Positions 1-10,418 of a stretch of DNA of 33,078 nt are shown piece by piece; position 1 is the first letter of the stretch, and every line of letters begins with the position of its first letter. Where the stretch lies: contig NZ_VCHX02000111.1 in the NCBI RefSeq assembly GCF_005768555.2, forward strand, positions 2,015 to 35,092, in the 5' to 3' direction. The notes beneath the pieces were generated by a model. That model worked only from the letters and a program-made list of their open reading frames with translations. It did not search any database and was not told the DNA's origin. The stretch is from Streptomyces sporangiiformans. Its GTDB lineage: Bacteria; Actinomycetota; Actinomycetes; Streptomycetales; Streptomycetaceae. A program made the position numbers and the translations under genes.

Positions 1-429
1 CGGCCGCCACACCACCAGCGCGCTCGTCTGCTGCACCTCCTGGTACGGCACCAGATCGCGCCGGTACGAGGCGTGCACCGCGGCCTCGCGCTGTTGCATG
101 GCCGCGGCGGCGCCGTCCAGGGCCGCTTGCATTTCCGCCATGCGGGACTGGAGGGCGGCGACCTGGTTCTCCAGTTCGATGATGCGCTTGATGCCGGCGA
201 GGTTGATGCCCTCGTCCTGGGACAACTGCTGCACCTGGCGGAGCAGTTCGATGTCCCGGGCCGAGTAGCGTCGGCCGCGCCCCGCCGTGCGGTCGGGCGA
301 GACCAGGCCGAGGCGGTCGTACTGGCGCAGGGTCTGCGGGTGCAGACCGGAGAGCTGGGCCGCCACGGAGATGACGTAGACCGGAGTCTCCTCGGTCAGC
401 TCGTACGGATTGCGTCGACGGCCGTCCAT
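1..429 (-). CDS. hspR: HspR, MerR-family heat-shock repressor (3' end beyond window)
   Basis: This is the autoregulatory repressor of the dnaK operon. In streptomycetes HspR binds HAIR inverted repeats, with DnaK acting as co-repressor. Reading minus from the ATG at 429 gives about 143 codons with no stop before the window edge, so only the last few residues are missing compared with the roughly 150 aa expected. The N-terminal MerR-type winged helix is clear: VYVISVAAQLSGLHPQTLRQ, then YDRLGLVSP and GRGRRYS. It is followed by the helix containing INLAGIKRIIELE and a coiled-coil-like stretch from ENQVAALQSRMAEMQAAL. The ATG lies 4 bp after the dnaJ stop, so translation is probably coupled to dnaJ. 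It is the last visible gene of the operon, and HAIR sites upstream of dnaK close the feedback loop. Confidence 0.95.
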   Translation of the reverse strand, partial: MDGRRRNPYELTEETPVYVISVAAQLSGLHPQTLRQYDRLGLVSPDRTAGRGRRYSARDIELLRQVQQLSQDEGINLAGIKRIIELENQVAALQSRMAEMQAALDGAAAAMQQREAAVHASYRRDLVPYQEVQQTSALVVWRP

Positions 430-433
430 CTCC

Positions 434-1624
434 TCATGCTCCCTTCGCCGCCTGGAACAACTCCGCCCGCGGGTCCTCGCCCGCGGTCGCCTCGCGATAC
501 GCCTCCAGCGCGTCACGAGCCTTGCCGGTCACGTTCGCCGGGACGGTGACCTCGACGGTGACCAGCAGGTCGCCGCGCGTACCGTCCTTGCGGACCGCGC
601 CCTTGCCGCGGGCGCGCATCGTCCGCCCGTTGGGCGTGCCCGGCGGCACCTTCAGCGTGACCGGGGGCCCGCCCAGCGTGGGTACCTTCACCTCGCCGCC
701 GAGCGCCGCCTCCGCGAACGTCACCGGCACCGTCACCGTGAGGTTGTCGCCCTTGCGGCCGAAGACGGGGTGGGCGCCGACGTGCACGACCACATACAGG
801 TCGCCCGCCGGACCGCCCCGCTCGCCGGGCGCGCCCTTGCCGCGCAGGCGGATGCGCTGGCCGTCGCTCACCCCCGCCGGGATACGGACCTGCATCGTGC
901 GCGACGACTTGGCGCGGCCGCTGCCCTTGCAGATCTCGCAGGGGTTCTCCGCCATCAGACCGCGGCCCTTGCAGTCCGGGCACGGGTCGGTGAGCGAGAA
1001 GCCGCCGCCCGAACCGCGCGCCACCTGGCCGGTGCCCACGCACGTCGGGCAGACCCGCGGTGTGCCGTTCGCGTCGCCAGTGCCCGAGCAGGCCTTGCAC
1101 GGCGACTGCGAGGACATGCGCAGCGGAACCGTCGCGCCGTCCACCGCCTCCGTGAAGCTCAGCGTGACCTCGGACTCGATGTCCTGGCCGCGCCGCGGCT
1201 GCGTACGCGTGCCGGTGCCCGCGCCACCGCGGTTGAACAGGCCCCCGAAGACGTCCCCGAGCCCGCCGCCGAAGCCGCCGCCGGCACCGCCCGCCCCGCC
1301 CTGGGGCGCGCCTCCGAAGAGGTCGCCCAGGTCGAAGTTGAAGGTGCCGGCACCGCCGGCGCCGGGGCCGGGCCGGAAGCCGCCGTTGCCGAAGAGGGCA
1401 CGTGCCTCGTCGTACTCCTTGCGCTTCTTGGGGTCGCCGAGGATGTCGTTCGCCTCGGAGACCTCCTTGAAGCGGTCTTCCGCCTTGGCGTTTCCCTTGT
1501 TGGCGTCCGGGTGGAACTCGCGGGCGAGCTTCCGGTACGCCTTCTTGATCTCGGCCTCGGTCGCGTCCTTGGGGACGCCGAGGACCTTGTAGTAGTCCTT
1601 CTCGATGAAGTCCTTGGTGCTCAT
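434..1624 (-). CDS. dnaJ: DnaJ co-chaperone (type I Hsp40, DnaJ1)
   Basis: This J-domain co-chaperone stimulates the DnaK ATPase and delivers unfolded clients in the cytoplasm. The 396 aa include an N-terminal J domain with the HPD motif at residues 38-40 and a long Gly/Phe-rich linker at about 80-135. Four CxxCxGxG zinc-binding repeats follow at about 176-183 (CKACSGTG), 192-199, 215-222 and 229-236, and then the C-terminal substrate-binding domains. It is therefore a full-length type I protein. The ATG at 1624 is preceded by a strong GGAGG, and the reading frame has no plausible alternative start. It lies 75 bp after grpE and directly before hspR. Confidence 0.97.
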   Translation of the reverse strand: MSTKDFIEKDYYKVLGVPKDATEAEIKKAYRKLAREFHPDANKGNAKAEDRFKEVSEANDILGDPKKRKEYDEARALFGNGGFRPGPGAGGAGTFNFDLGDLFGGAPQGGAGGAGGGFGGGLGDVFGGLFNRGGAGTGTRTQPRRGQDIESEVTLSFTEAVDGATVPLRMSSQSPCKACSGTGDANGTPRVCPTCVGTGQVARGSGGGFSLTDPCPDCKGRGLMAENPCEICKGSGRAKSSRTMQVRIPAGVSDGQRIRLRGKGAPGERGGPAGDLYVVVHVGAHPVFGRKGDNLTVTVPVTFAEAALGGEVKVPTLGGPPVTLKVPPGTPNGRTMRARGKGAVRKDGTRGDLLVTVEVTVPANVTGKARDALEAYREATAGEDPRAELFQAAKGA

Positions 1625-1663
1625 CCTCGACGTCCCTCCTTCCTTCTCACGCGCCGTAGGGTC

Positions 1664-1690
1664 CGTACGTTCATTCGTACGCCCCGTACG
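1664..1690. repeat. Three CGTACG hexamers between grpE and dnaJ
   Basis: The 75-bp grpE-dnaJ spacer holds three copies of the self-complementary hexamer CGTACG, at 1664-1669, 1676-1681 and 1685-1690. The first two form a 6-bp stem with a 6-nt loop. This could be a small mRNA hairpin affecting relative expression of grpE and dnaJ. The function is inference, and CGTACG is common in GC-rich actinobacterial DNA. Confidence 0.35.
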
Positions 1691-1699
1691 TCGCCGACG

Positions 1700-4329
<2,630 letters not shown>

Positions 4330-4357
4330 TTATCTAGGCCTTATCCGCAATCAGGCG

Positions 4358-4431
4358 CCTGACCTCCGGGCGTGCCCCGTAATCTCCGACGTGACCCGTA
4401 CCTCCGACGTGATCCGTACCTCCGGCGTGGC
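4358..4431. repeat. Degenerate 18-19 bp tandem repeat between dnaK and the LCP gene
   Basis: Units of the form CCGTACCTCCGACGTGAT run head to tail at 4377-4395, 4396-4413 and 4414-4431. A weaker fourth unit (CCTGACCTCCGGGCGTGC) lies just before them. The array is downstream of the LCP gene stop and upstream of the dnaK control region. I recognise no known function; it could be a variable-number repeat or repeated protein-binding sites. Confidence 0.7.
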
Positions 4432-4464
4432 CACAGACGGGCAGCGCGACAGAAGGGCTGAGGG

Positions 4465-5490
4465 TTACAACTCGTCGTTGGCCGGGTCGTACGCGTTGTA
4501 GAGGCGCGTGGGCAGCGGCTTGTCCTCGCGCAACGCCTTGAACAGTGCCTTGGCCTGACGCTTGACCGGCTTGTAGCGGCCCCAGCGGTCGGGGTCCTCC
4601 ACGCTGGGGATGGTGACGATCGACGTCCGGCTCTGGGGGATGCCGGCCGCACTGTTCACCAAACCGTACAACTCCCTCAGCGAGTCGAGTCCCGGGTCGG
4701 CGGTCAGCGAACGGGTCAGCGCGTTCAGGACCGGGAAGAGCCGGGTCGTGTCCTCCAGTACGCCGCCGCTCCGCGCCCCTGCCAGCAGATCGCGCAGGAA
4801 CAGCTTCTGCCGTTCGATGCGCTGCAGATCACTGCCGTCACCGACACCGGAACGGCCGCGCACCAGGACGAGCGCCTGATGCCCGTTGAGATGCTGCTTG
4901 CCGGGCCGCAGCACGAGCTTGTCGCCCGGCACCTTCACCTTCTGCGGCACGTCGACCTGTACACCGCCCATCGCGTCCACGACCTTCCGGAAACCGGTGA
5001 AGTCGATGATGAGGTGATGATCGACACGTACCCCGGTGAGCTCCTCGAAGGTACGGATGGCGCAGGCCGCCCCGCCGAACTGGAAGGCCCAGTTGAACTG
5101 GGCGTACTGGGCACGGCTGGTGCCGCCGTCCGGCTTGCGGCAGCGGGGGATCTGGACCATCAGGTCGCGGGGCACACTGACCAGGGCGGCCCGGCTGCGG
5201 TCCGCCGACAGGTGCAGCAGGATGGTGACGTCCGAGCGCTGACTGTCGCGCACGGCCTCCAGGTCGGAGCCCAGCAGCAGGATGTTCTGCGCCCCGGGCG
5301 CCATCGACTTGGGCCGTACGGCCCTGTCGGCGTCGAGCGCGCGGGCCGGGGCGTCGTCACTGCGGATGTTGCCGTCGAGGTGCGCGTACGTCCCGCCGCC
5401 CACGGCGACCGCCGCGATGAGCAGCAGCCCGGAACCCAGTGCGACCAGCCGCACCCAGCGGCGATCGGGGAACAAATCACGTACTTGCAT
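4465..5490 (-). CDS. LytR-CpsA-Psr (LCP) family cell-wall glycopolymer ligase
   Basis: LCP proteins transfer undecaprenyl-linked anionic glycopolymers onto peptidoglycan outside the membrane. The 341 aa have a short cytoplasmic N terminus, one membrane helix at about 14-36 (LVALGSGLLLIAAVAVGGG) and an extracellular LCP domain. Core motifs are NILLLGSD, RSDVTILLHL, ALVSVPRDLMVQIP and the Arg-rich RGRSGVGDGSDLQRIERQ, which carries the lipid-phosphate-binding arginines. The ATG at 5490 is preferred over an upstream in-frame ATG at 5532. It begins MQVRDLF, has AGGGA upstream, and leaves a normal N terminus. The gene is divergent from the Fe-S oxidoreductase gene. The exact glycopolymer substrate cannot be told. 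Confidence 0.9.
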   Translation of the reverse strand: MQVRDLFPDRRWVRLVALGSGLLLIAAVAVGGGTYAHLDGNIRSDDAPARALDADRAVRPKSMAPGAQNILLLGSDLEAVRDSQRSDVTILLHLSADRSRAALVSVPRDLMVQIPRCRKPDGGTSRAQYAQFNWAFQFGGAACAIRTFEELTGVRVDHHLIIDFTGFRKVVDAMGGVQVDVPQKVKVPGDKLVLRPGKQHLNGHQALVLVRGRSGVGDGSDLQRIERQKLFLRDLLAGARSGGVLEDTTRLFPVLNALTRSLTADPGLDSLRELYGLVNSAAGIPQSRTSIVTIPSVEDPDRWGRYKPVKRQAKALFKALREDKPLPTRLYNAYDPANDEL

Positions 5491-5806
5491 GGACGATTCC
5501 CTGTCCCTCCGGTTGCGGCATCGAGGTGACACCGGAGGGCCTCGCCCGGCCGGGCCGTCTACAAGTTATCCTTTATGTCCAAATATGAGGCGATAACACG
5601 GCTACCCCAGAGAGAACACCCACGGAAGGGCGGTTCCACCGACACGCGGCCGCTCAGGCTTGCCTCAGCGACACAGATCACCGCGCCCCCGGCTACAGCG
5701 CGGCGACAGAAGTGAGTAGTCTCAGACGGACTGCCTAAGTTACCCAGCAGTAATCACCGCATTCCGTATTCTGAGAACTTCCCCCTCGCAGGCCCGAGGA
5801 GCCCCC
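5491..5806. other. Divergent intergenic control region
   Basis: These 316 bp separate the LCP gene (minus) and the Fe-S oxidoreductase gene (plus), and I see no gene in them. The stretch at about 5558-5600 is unusually AT-rich and contains an inverted repeat, GTTATC (5565-5570) and GATAAC (5592-5597), a plausible operator for the LCP side. On the plus side TATTCT at 5767-5772 could be a -10 for the oxidoreductase, but no convincing -35 accompanies it. Confidence 0.5.
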
Positions 5807-8083
5807 ATGCAGCTCGCCGCGATCATCGTGTCGCTAGTCCTGACCGTGGTCGGCGTTGCGCTCATTGCCCGAGCCGTCGCGCAGATCTACCGGCACATCA
5901 CACTCGGACAGCCGGTCCCGGCCGGCTCCCGCACCGACGACCCGAAGGCCCGCACCGTCACGCTGGTCAAGGAGTTCCTCGGCCACACACGGATGAACCG
6001 GTGGGGAATCGTCGGCTTCGCGCACTGGTTCGTCGCGATCGGCTTCCTGACGCTGCCGCCGACCCTCGCGCAGGCCTACGGGCAGCTCTTCAAGGCCGAC
6101 TGGACCCTTCCGGTGCTCGGCGGCTTCCTGCCGTTCGAGATGTACATCGAGTTCATCGGCCTGATGACGGTCGTCGGCATCCTCACGCTGATCGTGATCC
6201 GGCTGCTGAACCTGCCCTCCCGGGCCGGGCGCAAGTCACGGTTCGCGGGCTCCAAGGCCTGGCAGGCGTACTTCGTCGAGTACGTCATCCTCACCATCGG
6301 TCTCGCGATCCTCGCCCTGCGCGGGCTTGAGGGCGCGATCCACCACGTCGACCACTACGAGGCCGCGTACTTCGTCTCGTACCCGCTGGTCGTCGCCTTC
6401 GACGGGGTCGGCCTCGAGACGCTGCAGAACCTCATCTACTTCACCGCGATGATCAAGATCGGTGTCTCACTGATCTGGATGATCACGGTCTCCCTCAACA
6501 CCAACATGGGTGTGGCCTGGCACCGCTTCCTGGCCTTCCCCAACATCTGGTTCAAGCGCAACGCGACCGGTGAGACCGCGCTGGGCGCGCTGCAGCCGAT
6601 GACGTCGGGCGGCGAGCCGATCGACTTCACCGACCCGGGCGAGGACGACGTCTTCGGTGTCTCCCAGGTCGAGCAGTTCTCCTGGAAGGGCCTCCTCGAC
6701 TTCTCCACCTGCACCGAGTGCGGGCGGTGCCAGTCGCAGTGCCCCGCCTGGAACACCGGCAAGCCCCTCTCCCCGAAGCTCCTGATCATGTCGCTGCGCG
6801 ACCACGCGCACGCCAAGGCGCCGTATCTCCTGGCCGGCGGCGGCAAGTCCATGGAGGGCGAGGAGAAGGCGAGCGAGGAGCAGCTGAAGGACGTGCCCGC
6901 CGCCGCCCTCGCCGAGGCCGAGCGTCCGTTGATCGGAACCCTCGAAGAGAACGGCGTCATCGACCCCGACGTGCTGTGGTCCTGCACCACCTGCGGTGCG
7001 TGCGTCGAGCAGTGCCCGGTCGACATCGAGCACGTCGACCACATCGTCGACATGCGCCGCTACCAGGTGATGATCGAGTCCGCGTTCCCGTCCGAGGCGG
7101 GCACGATGCTCAAGAACCTGGAGAAGAAGGGCAACCCCTGGGGGCTGGCCAAGAAGCAGCGCCTGGAGTGGACCAAGGAGGTCGACTTCGAGGTGCCCGT
7201 CGTCGGCAAGGACATCGAGGACCTCAGCGAAGTCGACTACCTGTACTGGGTCGGCTGCGCGGGTGCCCTCGAAGACCGCGCCAAGAAGACGACGAAGGCC
7301 TTCGCCGAGCTGCTGCACATCGCGGGCGTCAAGTTCGCGATCATGGGCGGCGACGAGAAGTGCACCGGCGACTCCGCCCGCCGCCTGGGCAACGAGCCCC
7401 TCTTCCAGGAGCTCGGCATGGAGAACGTGGCCTCGCTGAACATGGCATTCGGCGAGGACGACGAGGACGAGAGCACCAAGAAGCCGAAGTCCGCGAAGAA
7501 GATCGTCTCCACCTGCCCGCACTGCTTCAACACCATCGCCAACGAGTACCCGCAGCTCGGCGGCGACTACGAGGTCATCCACCACACGCAGCTGCTCCAG
7601 CACCTCATCGACGAGGGCAAGCTCATCCCCGTCACCCCCGTCGAGGGTCTGATCACCTACCACGACCCCTGCTACCTGGGCCGCCACAACAAGGTCTACA
7701 CGCCCCCGCGCGAGATCATGACCGCCGTACCGGGCCTGCGCCAGCAGGAGATGCACCGCCACAAGGAGCGCGGCTTCTGCTGCGGCGCCGGTGGTGCCCG
7801 GATGTGGATGGAGGAGCGCATCGGCAAGCGCATCAACAACGAGCGGGTGGATGAGGCGCTGTCCCTCAACCCCGACATCGTGTCGACCGCCTGCCCGTTC
7901 TGCCTCGTCATGCTCACCGACTCCGTCAACGGCAAGAAGAACGACGGCAAGGCGAAGGAGTCCATCCAGGTCGTCGACGTCGCCCAGCTGCTGCTCGACT
8001 CCGTCAAGACTCCGGTCGACGACGAGCCGCCGGCCGACGAACCCGAGTCGGAGAACGAGCCGGAGCCCGCGCCGGTGAAGTAG
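5807..8083 (+). CDS. Membrane-bound Fe-S oxidoreductase (EtfD/Rv0338c-like, HdrD/GlpC-type)
   Basis: The 758-aa protein probably passes electrons, for example from the electron-transfer flavoprotein of fatty-acid oxidation, into the respiratory chain. The N-terminal ~240 residues contain about five membrane helices resembling a nitrate-reductase-gamma cytochrome b. Two 4Fe-4S motifs follow, CTECGRCQSQCP near residue 302 and CTTCGACVEQCP near 393. Two CCG-type domains come after them, with YHDPCYLGRHNKVYTPPREI and GFCCGAGGARMWMEE. The tail is acidic and Pro-rich. Domain order matches mycobacterial Rv0338c, reported as EtfD; that functional transfer is inference. GAGGAG precedes the ATG by 5 nt. 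The gene ends before a strong hairpin at 8109-8160. Confidence 0.88.
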   Translation: MQLAAIIVSLVLTVVGVALIARAVAQIYRHITLGQPVPAGSRTDDPKARTVTLVKEFLGHTRMNRWGIVGFAHWFVAIGFLTLPPTLAQAYGQLFKADWTLPVLGGFLPFEMYIEFIGLMTVVGILTLIVIRLLNLPSRAGRKSRFAGSKAWQAYFVEYVILTIGLAILALRGLEGAIHHVDHYEAAYFVSYPLVVAFDGVGLETLQNLIYFTAMIKIGVSLIWMITVSLNTNMGVAWHRFLAFPNIWFKRNATGETALGALQPMTSGGEPIDFTDPGEDDVFGVSQVEQFSWKGLLDFSTCTECGRCQSQCPAWNTGKPLSPKLLIMSLRDHAHAKAPYLLAGGGKSMEGEEKASEEQLKDVPAAALAEAERPLIGTLEENGVIDPDVLWSCTTCGACVEQCPVDIEHVDHIVDMRRYQVMIESAFPSEAGTMLKNLEKKGNPWGLAKKQRLEWTKEVDFEVPVVGKDIEDLSEVDYLYWVGCAGALEDRAKKTTKAFAELLHIAGVKFAIMGGDEKCTGDSARRLGNEPLFQELGMENVASLNMAFGEDDEDESTKKPKSAKKIVSTCPHCFNTIANEYPQLGGDYEVIHHTQLLQHLIDEGKLIPVTPVEGLITYHDPCYLGRHNKVYTPPREIMTAVPGLRQQEMHRHKERGFCCGAGGARMWMEERIGKRINNERVDEALSLNPDIVSTACPFCLVMLTDSVNGKKNDGKAKESIQVVDVAQLLLDSVKTPVDDEPPADEPESENEPEPAPVK

Positions 8084-8108
8084 CGCATCACTACAGGCGC
8101 GGCCCCAC

Positions 8109-8160
8109 AACGAAGCACCCCATGTCCCTGGTCGATCCGGGGACATGGGGTGTTGTCGTT
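8109..8160. terminator. Bidirectional hairpin, element copy 1
   Basis: Arms 8109-8128 and 8140-8160 pair almost perfectly over about 20 bp (ACCCCATGTCCC with GGGACATGGGGT at the core), with an 11-nt loop. It sits between the convergent oxidoreductase and DHFR-like genes, the right place for a bidirectional terminator. A related copy lies at 8860-8912. Confidence 0.85.
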
Positions 8161-8196
8161 CCTCGGGACAAGGCGAGGTGGAGCACGGGCTTTCGG

Positions 8197-8742
8197 TCAG
8201 CCGGCGTCCGGAACGTAGGTCAGGTCGAGTACACCGGTCTGGAACGTCTCGGACTTGACCAGCTTCAGCGGATGGGTCGGGGTGTCCTCGAACAGCCGCT
8301 GCCCACGGCCGACCACGATCGGGTGGACGAGGAGGTGCAACTCGTCGAGCAGACCATGGGCGAGCAGCCACCGCACGGTCGTCGCGCTGCCGGACATCTG
8401 GATGTCTCCGTCGGCCTGCTCCTTGATCTCGCGAAGCCGGGCCGCGGCGTCGCCGGAGATGACGGTGGTGTTGTTCCAGTCCGCCTTCTCCAGCGTGTTC
8501 GACACGACGTACTTGCGGGCGTTGTTGATGAACGTGGCGAAGTCCTGGTCCGCATCCGTCGCGGTCCAGTACGCGGACCACTCGTCGTACAGCGTGCGGC
8601 CCATCAGGAAACCCGCCGCGGTCTGCATGCCCGCCTCGATCGAGGCGCCCATCTCGTCGTTGAAGTACGGGAAGTGCCACTTGTCCGGCGACTCGACCAC
8701 ACCGTCCAGCGAGATGAAGAAGTTCGAGACGATCTTGCCCAT
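8197..8742 (-). CDS. RibD C-terminal/dihydrofolate-reductase-fold protein
   Basis: The 181 aa belong to the RibD_C/DHFR-like reductase family, which is NADPH-binding and frequent in actinobacteria, usually with unknown substrate. Recognisable parts are an N-terminal strand with NFFISLDGVVESPDKWHF, the FLMGRTLYDEWSAYW segment, YVVSNTLEKADWNNTTVI and IQMSGSATTVRWLLAHGLLDEL. The C-terminal LLVHPIVVGRGQRLFED is typical of the family. The ATG at 8742 follows AGGGAGCAGG and begins MGKIVSNFF, a normal start. The gene is flanked on both sides by related hairpin elements in the same orientation (8109-8160 and 8860-8912), suggesting that it was inserted or that the segment was rearranged. Confidence 0.9.
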   Translation of the reverse strand: MGKIVSNFFISLDGVVESPDKWHFPYFNDEMGASIEAGMQTAAGFLMGRTLYDEWSAYWTATDADQDFATFINNARKYVVSNTLEKADWNNTTVISGDAAARLREIKEQADGDIQMSGSATTVRWLLAHGLLDELHLLVHPIVVGRGQRLFEDTPTHPLKLVKSETFQTGVLDLTYVPDAG

Positions 8743-8859
8743 TGTCCTGCTCCCTTGTCGTCGGCTTACGAAGAGATGGACCCCGGGCGGGCCCGAAAGT
8801 CATCGCTCCGGCACCCCCCGGCCGTGACCGACACCCGACAAAGACGGGTACGGCCTGAT

Positions 8860-8912
8860 AACGAAGCACACCATGCCCCTGGTCCTGAAGGGAGGCATAC
8901 GGTGTTGTCGTC
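8860..8912. repeat. Degenerate hairpin, element copy 2
   Basis: This is a second copy of the 8109-8160 element in the same orientation. The first 25 nt differ at two positions, and GGTGTTGTCGT at the right end is identical. The stem is weaker, but one stem pair has changed on both sides (T-A to C-G). It overlaps the untranslated region just before the FG-GAP gene starting at 8915, where a terminator is not expected. Confidence 0.75.
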
Positions 8913-8914
8913 GC

Positions 8915-10330
8915 ATGAGCGTCTCAGGGACCGTACGGGCAGCGCGGGAGAAAGCGCGGCAAACAGCGCGGGGCGCGGTGCGGAACGCCGTCGCGGCGGC
9001 GTGCTGCCTCGTGCTGGGCGCCGTCGCCGGGTGCGGCCCGGACGGCGGCGGCGGAGACGGTACGCCGGACCAGCAGCCCTCGACGGCTCCCGTGACCGCC
9101 GCTCCCGTACCCCGAGGCGACGGCGGCAGGATCCCGGACGACGTGAACGGCGACGGCTACCCGGACCTCGCGTACGTCACCTCGTACGGCAAGCCCGCCC
9201 AATTCGACTTCTACAACGACCAGCGTTCCATCGTCATCGTCTACGGTTCCGCCAAGGGCCTCGACCCCGCGACCCGCACCGTCCTGAAACCGGGAAACCC
9301 GGCCCTCCCCGACCCGCTGACGACGATCGAGCCGTACCCCGTCTCCGCCGACCTCGACGCCGACGGGTACGCGGACCTGAAGTTCGGCCGGCACGTCGTC
9401 TGGGGCGGCCCGACCGGACCCGATCCGGACACCCCGAGCACCGACCTGCCCGAACTCACCGGCACTCCCGGCGACTTCGACGGCGACGGCCGTTTCGACC
9501 TGCCGGACGTCGAGGACACCCAGGACAACCCCACCTTCCGCGTCCTGTACGGACCCTTCGACCGGGACGGCACCCCGTCCCGGCGCGGCGACAGCCGCCC
9601 GGACCCCGTGAACCACCCCGACTCCTACAACGCGTACTCGCTCCGGGCCGTCGACGCGGACGGCGACCGGACCGCCGACCTCGTCGCCGCCAAGAGCGCC
9701 GACGGCGAGCAGAGGGAGGTCTTCCTGCTCAACGCGGGTGACGGGCCCGGCGGATTCGCCGCGCAGGCAAGGAGGTTGAGGGTCGGCAGCGCGATCGCCT
9801 CCGGTGACTTCGACGGAGACGGCAAGGGCGATGTGGTCGTCGGCGACAACGGCAGCCGCAACAACGAGCCGGGGTACGAGACCGAGGCACCGGAGGTGGA
9901 CGGCACGCTCACCGTCTACTTCGGCGACGGAGGCACGCCCCAGTCCCTCGACCTGGACATCAGGAGCGACTATCTCGCCGGCGACACCGACGGCGACGGC
10001 CGCGACGAACTGCTGGTCGGGCAGACGGTGCCCGGCTCCGCCAGGCCGGAGATCACCGTGATCCCCGGCAGCCCGCAGGGGCTCGACGAGGAGAAACTCC
10101 GCACCCTCCGCCGCACCGGCCCCGCCCGCGTCCCCGGCGCCACCCGTGACCTCGCGGCCGGCAAGCGGTACGCCCACCTCGCCGCCGTACGCGACTTCGA
10201 CCAGGACGGCCGCTGTGAGGTCGTTCTGCGCTGGACGCTGCCGACGCAGGGACCGTCATATGTCTGGGTCCTGGAAGGGGACAAGGACGTGGTGACGTTC
10301 CAGGACGGCCACCTGACGGGCGCGCAGTGA
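8915..10330 (+). CDS. FG-GAP/VCBS beta-propeller lipoprotein 1
   Basis: This exported protein of 471 aa is predicted to be a seven-bladed, integrin-alpha-like propeller. A lipoprotein signal ends CCLVLGAVAGC, followed by a Gly/Pro-rich linker. Seven Ca-binding loops can be read: DVNGDGYPDL, DLDADGYADL, DFDGDGRFDL, DADGDRTADL, DFDGDGKGDV, DTDGDGRDEL and DFDQDGRCEV. The ligand and role are unknown; such proteins often bind surfaces or polysaccharides. The ATG at 8915 has no Shine-Dalgarno at normal distance, because GGGAGG is about 20 nt upstream, inside the hairpin element. An in-frame ATG at 8873 also lacks a site, so the start is uncertain. It is the first gene of the tandem FG-GAP array. 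Confidence 0.85.
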   Translation: MSVSGTVRAAREKARQTARGAVRNAVAAACCLVLGAVAGCGPDGGGGDGTPDQQPSTAPVTAAPVPRGDGGRIPDDVNGDGYPDLAYVTSYGKPAQFDFYNDQRSIVIVYGSAKGLDPATRTVLKPGNPALPDPLTTIEPYPVSADLDADGYADLKFGRHVVWGGPTGPDPDTPSTDLPELTGTPGDFDGDGRFDLPDVEDTQDNPTFRVLYGPFDRDGTPSRRGDSRPDPVNHPDSYNAYSLRAVDADGDRTADLVAAKSADGEQREVFLLNAGDGPGGFAAQARRLRVGSAIASGDFDGDGKGDVVVGDNGSRNNEPGYETEAPEVDGTLTVYFGDGGTPQSLDLDIRSDYLAGDTDGDGRDELLVGQTVPGSARPEITVIPGSPQGLDEEKLRTLRRTGPARVPGATRDLAAGKRYAHLAAVRDFDQDGRCEVVLRWTLPTQGPSYVWVLEGDKDVVTFQDGHLTGAQ

Positions 10331-10418
10331 CCGACTTCCGGGTTACTGCCCAGTGACTTATGGCTGTCAGGCACGCATCATGTGCAGGTTGCTGTCTCAC
10401 GATGTGGTCGAGGTTGAT

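Noticed and set aside
6467..8869. An 800-codon open frame on the minus strand opposite the Fe-S oxidoreductase gene
   Set aside because: It is a GC-rich shadow: its composition is Val/Gly/Arg/Ala/Leu/Asp-biased, it has no recognisable domain, and the plus-strand gene has clear cysteine motifs and membrane helices.
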